A stretch of DNA of 41,193 nt from Bacilli bacterium (GTDB lineage: Bacteria > Bacillota_I > Bacilli_A > Izemoplasmatales > Hujiaoplasmataceae): assembly GCA_016935815.1 (NCBI GenBank), contig JAFGQH010000037.1, positions 1 to 41,193 on the forward strand, read 5' to 3'. Under the pieces are notes generated by a model that saw only the letters and a program-made list of their open reading frames with translations, did not search any database and was not told where the DNA came from. Positions 40,229-41,193 of this stretch are shown here, one piece after another. The first letter of the stretch is position 1. Each line of letters begins with the position of its first letter. Made by a program: the position numbers and the translations under genes.

Positions 40229-40900
40229 ATGAATAATGATACATACAATGTCAAACTGATCCGCAAGGAGAAATTGGACAACGAATATTATGGCTTCGAT
40301 TTTGAAAAACCAGAGGGATATTCCTTCCTAGAAGGCCAATATGCGATATTCAAATTAGCTGATAAGGGAATCGTTGGGAAAGATTTCCGTATCTTTAGTA
40401 TCGCTTCCACCAATGAAGATGATTTTATTCGAATCGCAACCAGGATTTCCAATACCCCAAGTGATTTTAAACGAACTTTGTTAGCGTTGGAAGTGGGAGA
40501 AGAAATCAATGTTTCGAGTCCAAAAGGAAAATTCGTTTTGGATCCCGAAATGGAATCCGTATTTATCGCCGGAGGTATCGGTATTACGCCAATTCGAAGC
40601 ATGATTCTCTATAAGGCAACTCATCAAGGATGCGCTCATGATGAATTGATCTATTCAGAGCTTGAATCTTGTTATCCATACAAATCAGAGCTAGAACATA
40701 TCAATGGTCTTCACATTGATTATGCAGCGGATATCGAACCAACACAATCCGCAATCCGTCATTCGGTAGAGTTATATCATAATGACGCAGTGTATTATGT
40801 TTCAGGTAGTCCGGGCTTTGTCAAAGGAATCAGCGGTTTGCTTGTCGAACAAGGAATCACAGAAGACCATATTCGACATGATCTTTTTATAGGATATTAA
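40229..40900 (+). CDS. ferredoxin-NAD(P)+ reductase-type FAD oxidoreductase
   Basis: A 223-residue flavoprotein with the two FNR domains. The FAD domain has FLEGQYAIFKL and the flavin motif FRIFSIAST (R-x-Y/F-S). The nicotinamide domain has IAGGIGITPIRSM for the pyrophosphate and a C-terminal VYYVSGSPGFVKGI, where most relatives have C-G-P. No [2Fe-2S], haem or membrane part is attached, so it must pass electrons between NAD(P)H and a separate carrier that is not visible in the window. AAAGGAGAG precedes the ATG. Confidence 0.85.
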   Translation: MNNDTYNVKLIRKEKLDNEYYGFDFEKPEGYSFLEGQYAIFKLADKGIVGKDFRIFSIASTNEDDFIRIATRISNTPSDFKRTLLALEVGEEINVSSPKGKFVLDPEMESVFIAGGIGITPIRSMILYKATHQGCAHDELIYSELESCYPYKSELEHINGLHIDYAADIEPTQSAIRHSVELYHNDAVYYVSGSPGFVKGISGLLVEQGITEDHIRHDLFIGY

Positions 40901-40909
40901 TCAGAATGA

Positions 40910-40937
40910 AACCAAAGGAATCCCTTTGGTTTTTTAT
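40910..40937 (+). terminator. terminator after the FNR-like gene
   Basis: AACCAAAGG, AATC and CCTTTGGTT form a perfect 9-bp stem followed by Ts. Confidence 0.83.
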
Positions 40938-40991
40938 TTGAAAAGTTCACAAAAAAACCACCAATTTGTCAACAACACTTCACTTTGAAGC

Positions 40992-41027
40992 GTTATACTA
41001 TGCTTGCAAAAATAATTTTTCATTTTC
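40992..41027 (+). repeat. promoter-leader repeat, copy 1
   Basis: GTTATACTATG, five variable bases, AAAAATAATTTTT and CATTTTC. It is matched by a near copy at 41150-41186. TATACT inside it looks like a -10 element. The -35 spacing differs between the copies. A run of seven Cs follows. Confidence 0.55.
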
Positions 41028-41056
41028 CCCCCCTCAAAATCTATTTTGATTAAACC

Positions 41057-41077
41057 AGCACCGAGAGGTGCTCTTTT
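41057..41077 (+). terminator. short hairpin terminator between the two repeats
   Basis: AGCACC, GAGA and GGTGCT form a 6-bp stem followed by CTTTT. Any transcript from repeat copy 1 would be about 70 nt long, ending here. Confidence 0.6.
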
Positions 41078-41149
41078 AATACATAGGAGAAGAAATAAAA
41101 ACTATCACATAAAAGTCATATTAAATACAAGTAATTGACACGTTTCCTT

Positions 41150-41186
41150 GTTATACTATGTACGTAAAAATAATTTTTTCATTTTC
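41150..41186 (+). repeat. promoter-leader repeat, copy 2
   Basis: The same block as copy 1 apart from five variable bases and one extra T in the T run. TTGACA (41135-41140) lies just upstream, but only 11 bases from TATACT, too close for a standard promoter. It presumably leads into a gene beyond the window. Confidence 0.55.
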
Positions 41187-41193
41187 TCTCCAC

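Overview
The window looks like chromosomal DNA of a low-G+C Gram-positive-type bacterium (Bacillota, or a deep Mycoplasmatota/Izemoplasma-like lineage). Supporting signs are the A+T-rich sequence, AGGAGG-type ribosome sites, several lipoproteins with a Cys lipobox and no outer-membrane genes, a T-box leader, many U-tailed hairpin terminators, and TGA used as an ordinary stop (for example at 1212 and 7377), which excludes the Mycoplasma code. The lineage is inference; there is no rRNA or ribosomal protein here. I see no insertion sequence, integrase, prophage or CRISPR array.

Layout: 1-2750, a DJ-1/PfpI-like lipoprotein, an ArsR-type repressor with a palindrome at its promoter, and an M1-like zinc peptidase lipoprotein. 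2785-5590 (minus), a methionine importer metN-metI-metQ behind a Met-specific T-box riboswitch. 5695-7764, a PD40 beta-propeller lipoprotein and a HTH-nucleotidyltransferase/HEPN toxin-antitoxin pair with its own operator-promoter. 7786-10840 (minus), a membrane pyrophosphatase and a DUF2089-type regulator coupled to a small membrane protein. 11024-16595, single-gene metabolic units: an acetyltransferase-like protein, an SDR, a GyrI-like protein, an HSL-type esterase and an M28 peptidase with a multi-pass membrane domain. 16663-20819, a MarR repressor and a heterodimeric ABC exporter. 20832-27063, a lipoprotein, a candidate structured RNA, a diguanylate cyclase, a GNAT enzyme, malic enzyme, an unknown membrane protein and two DUF1801-type proteins. 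27229-33276, an oligopeptide ABC operon oppBCDF-oppA. 33282-35590 (minus), a GH13 glycosidase and a membrane protein. 35706-41193, a nucleoside hydrolase, tRNA-Ser(CGA), tRNA-Pro(CGG), a DMT transporter, a LURP-one-like protein, an M48 protease, an FNR-like oxidoreductase and a duplicated promoter-leader element.

Taken together this is a scavenging, peptide- and nucleoside-using physiology: surface peptidases (M1, M28), peptide import, methionine import, a nucleoside hydrolase and intracellular glycan hydrolysis, with pyrophosphate-driven ion pumping. The most unusual item is the peptide-binding protein OppA at 31419-33209. The segment that normally forms its C-terminus sits directly after the signal peptide and the protein stops where that segment would normally begin, so it reads as a natural circular permutation. 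Next come the HEPN toxin that lacks the expected Arg of its active motif, a small leader ORF that overlaps the start of oppB, and an unclassified ~200-nt RNA candidate upstream of the GGDEF gene.
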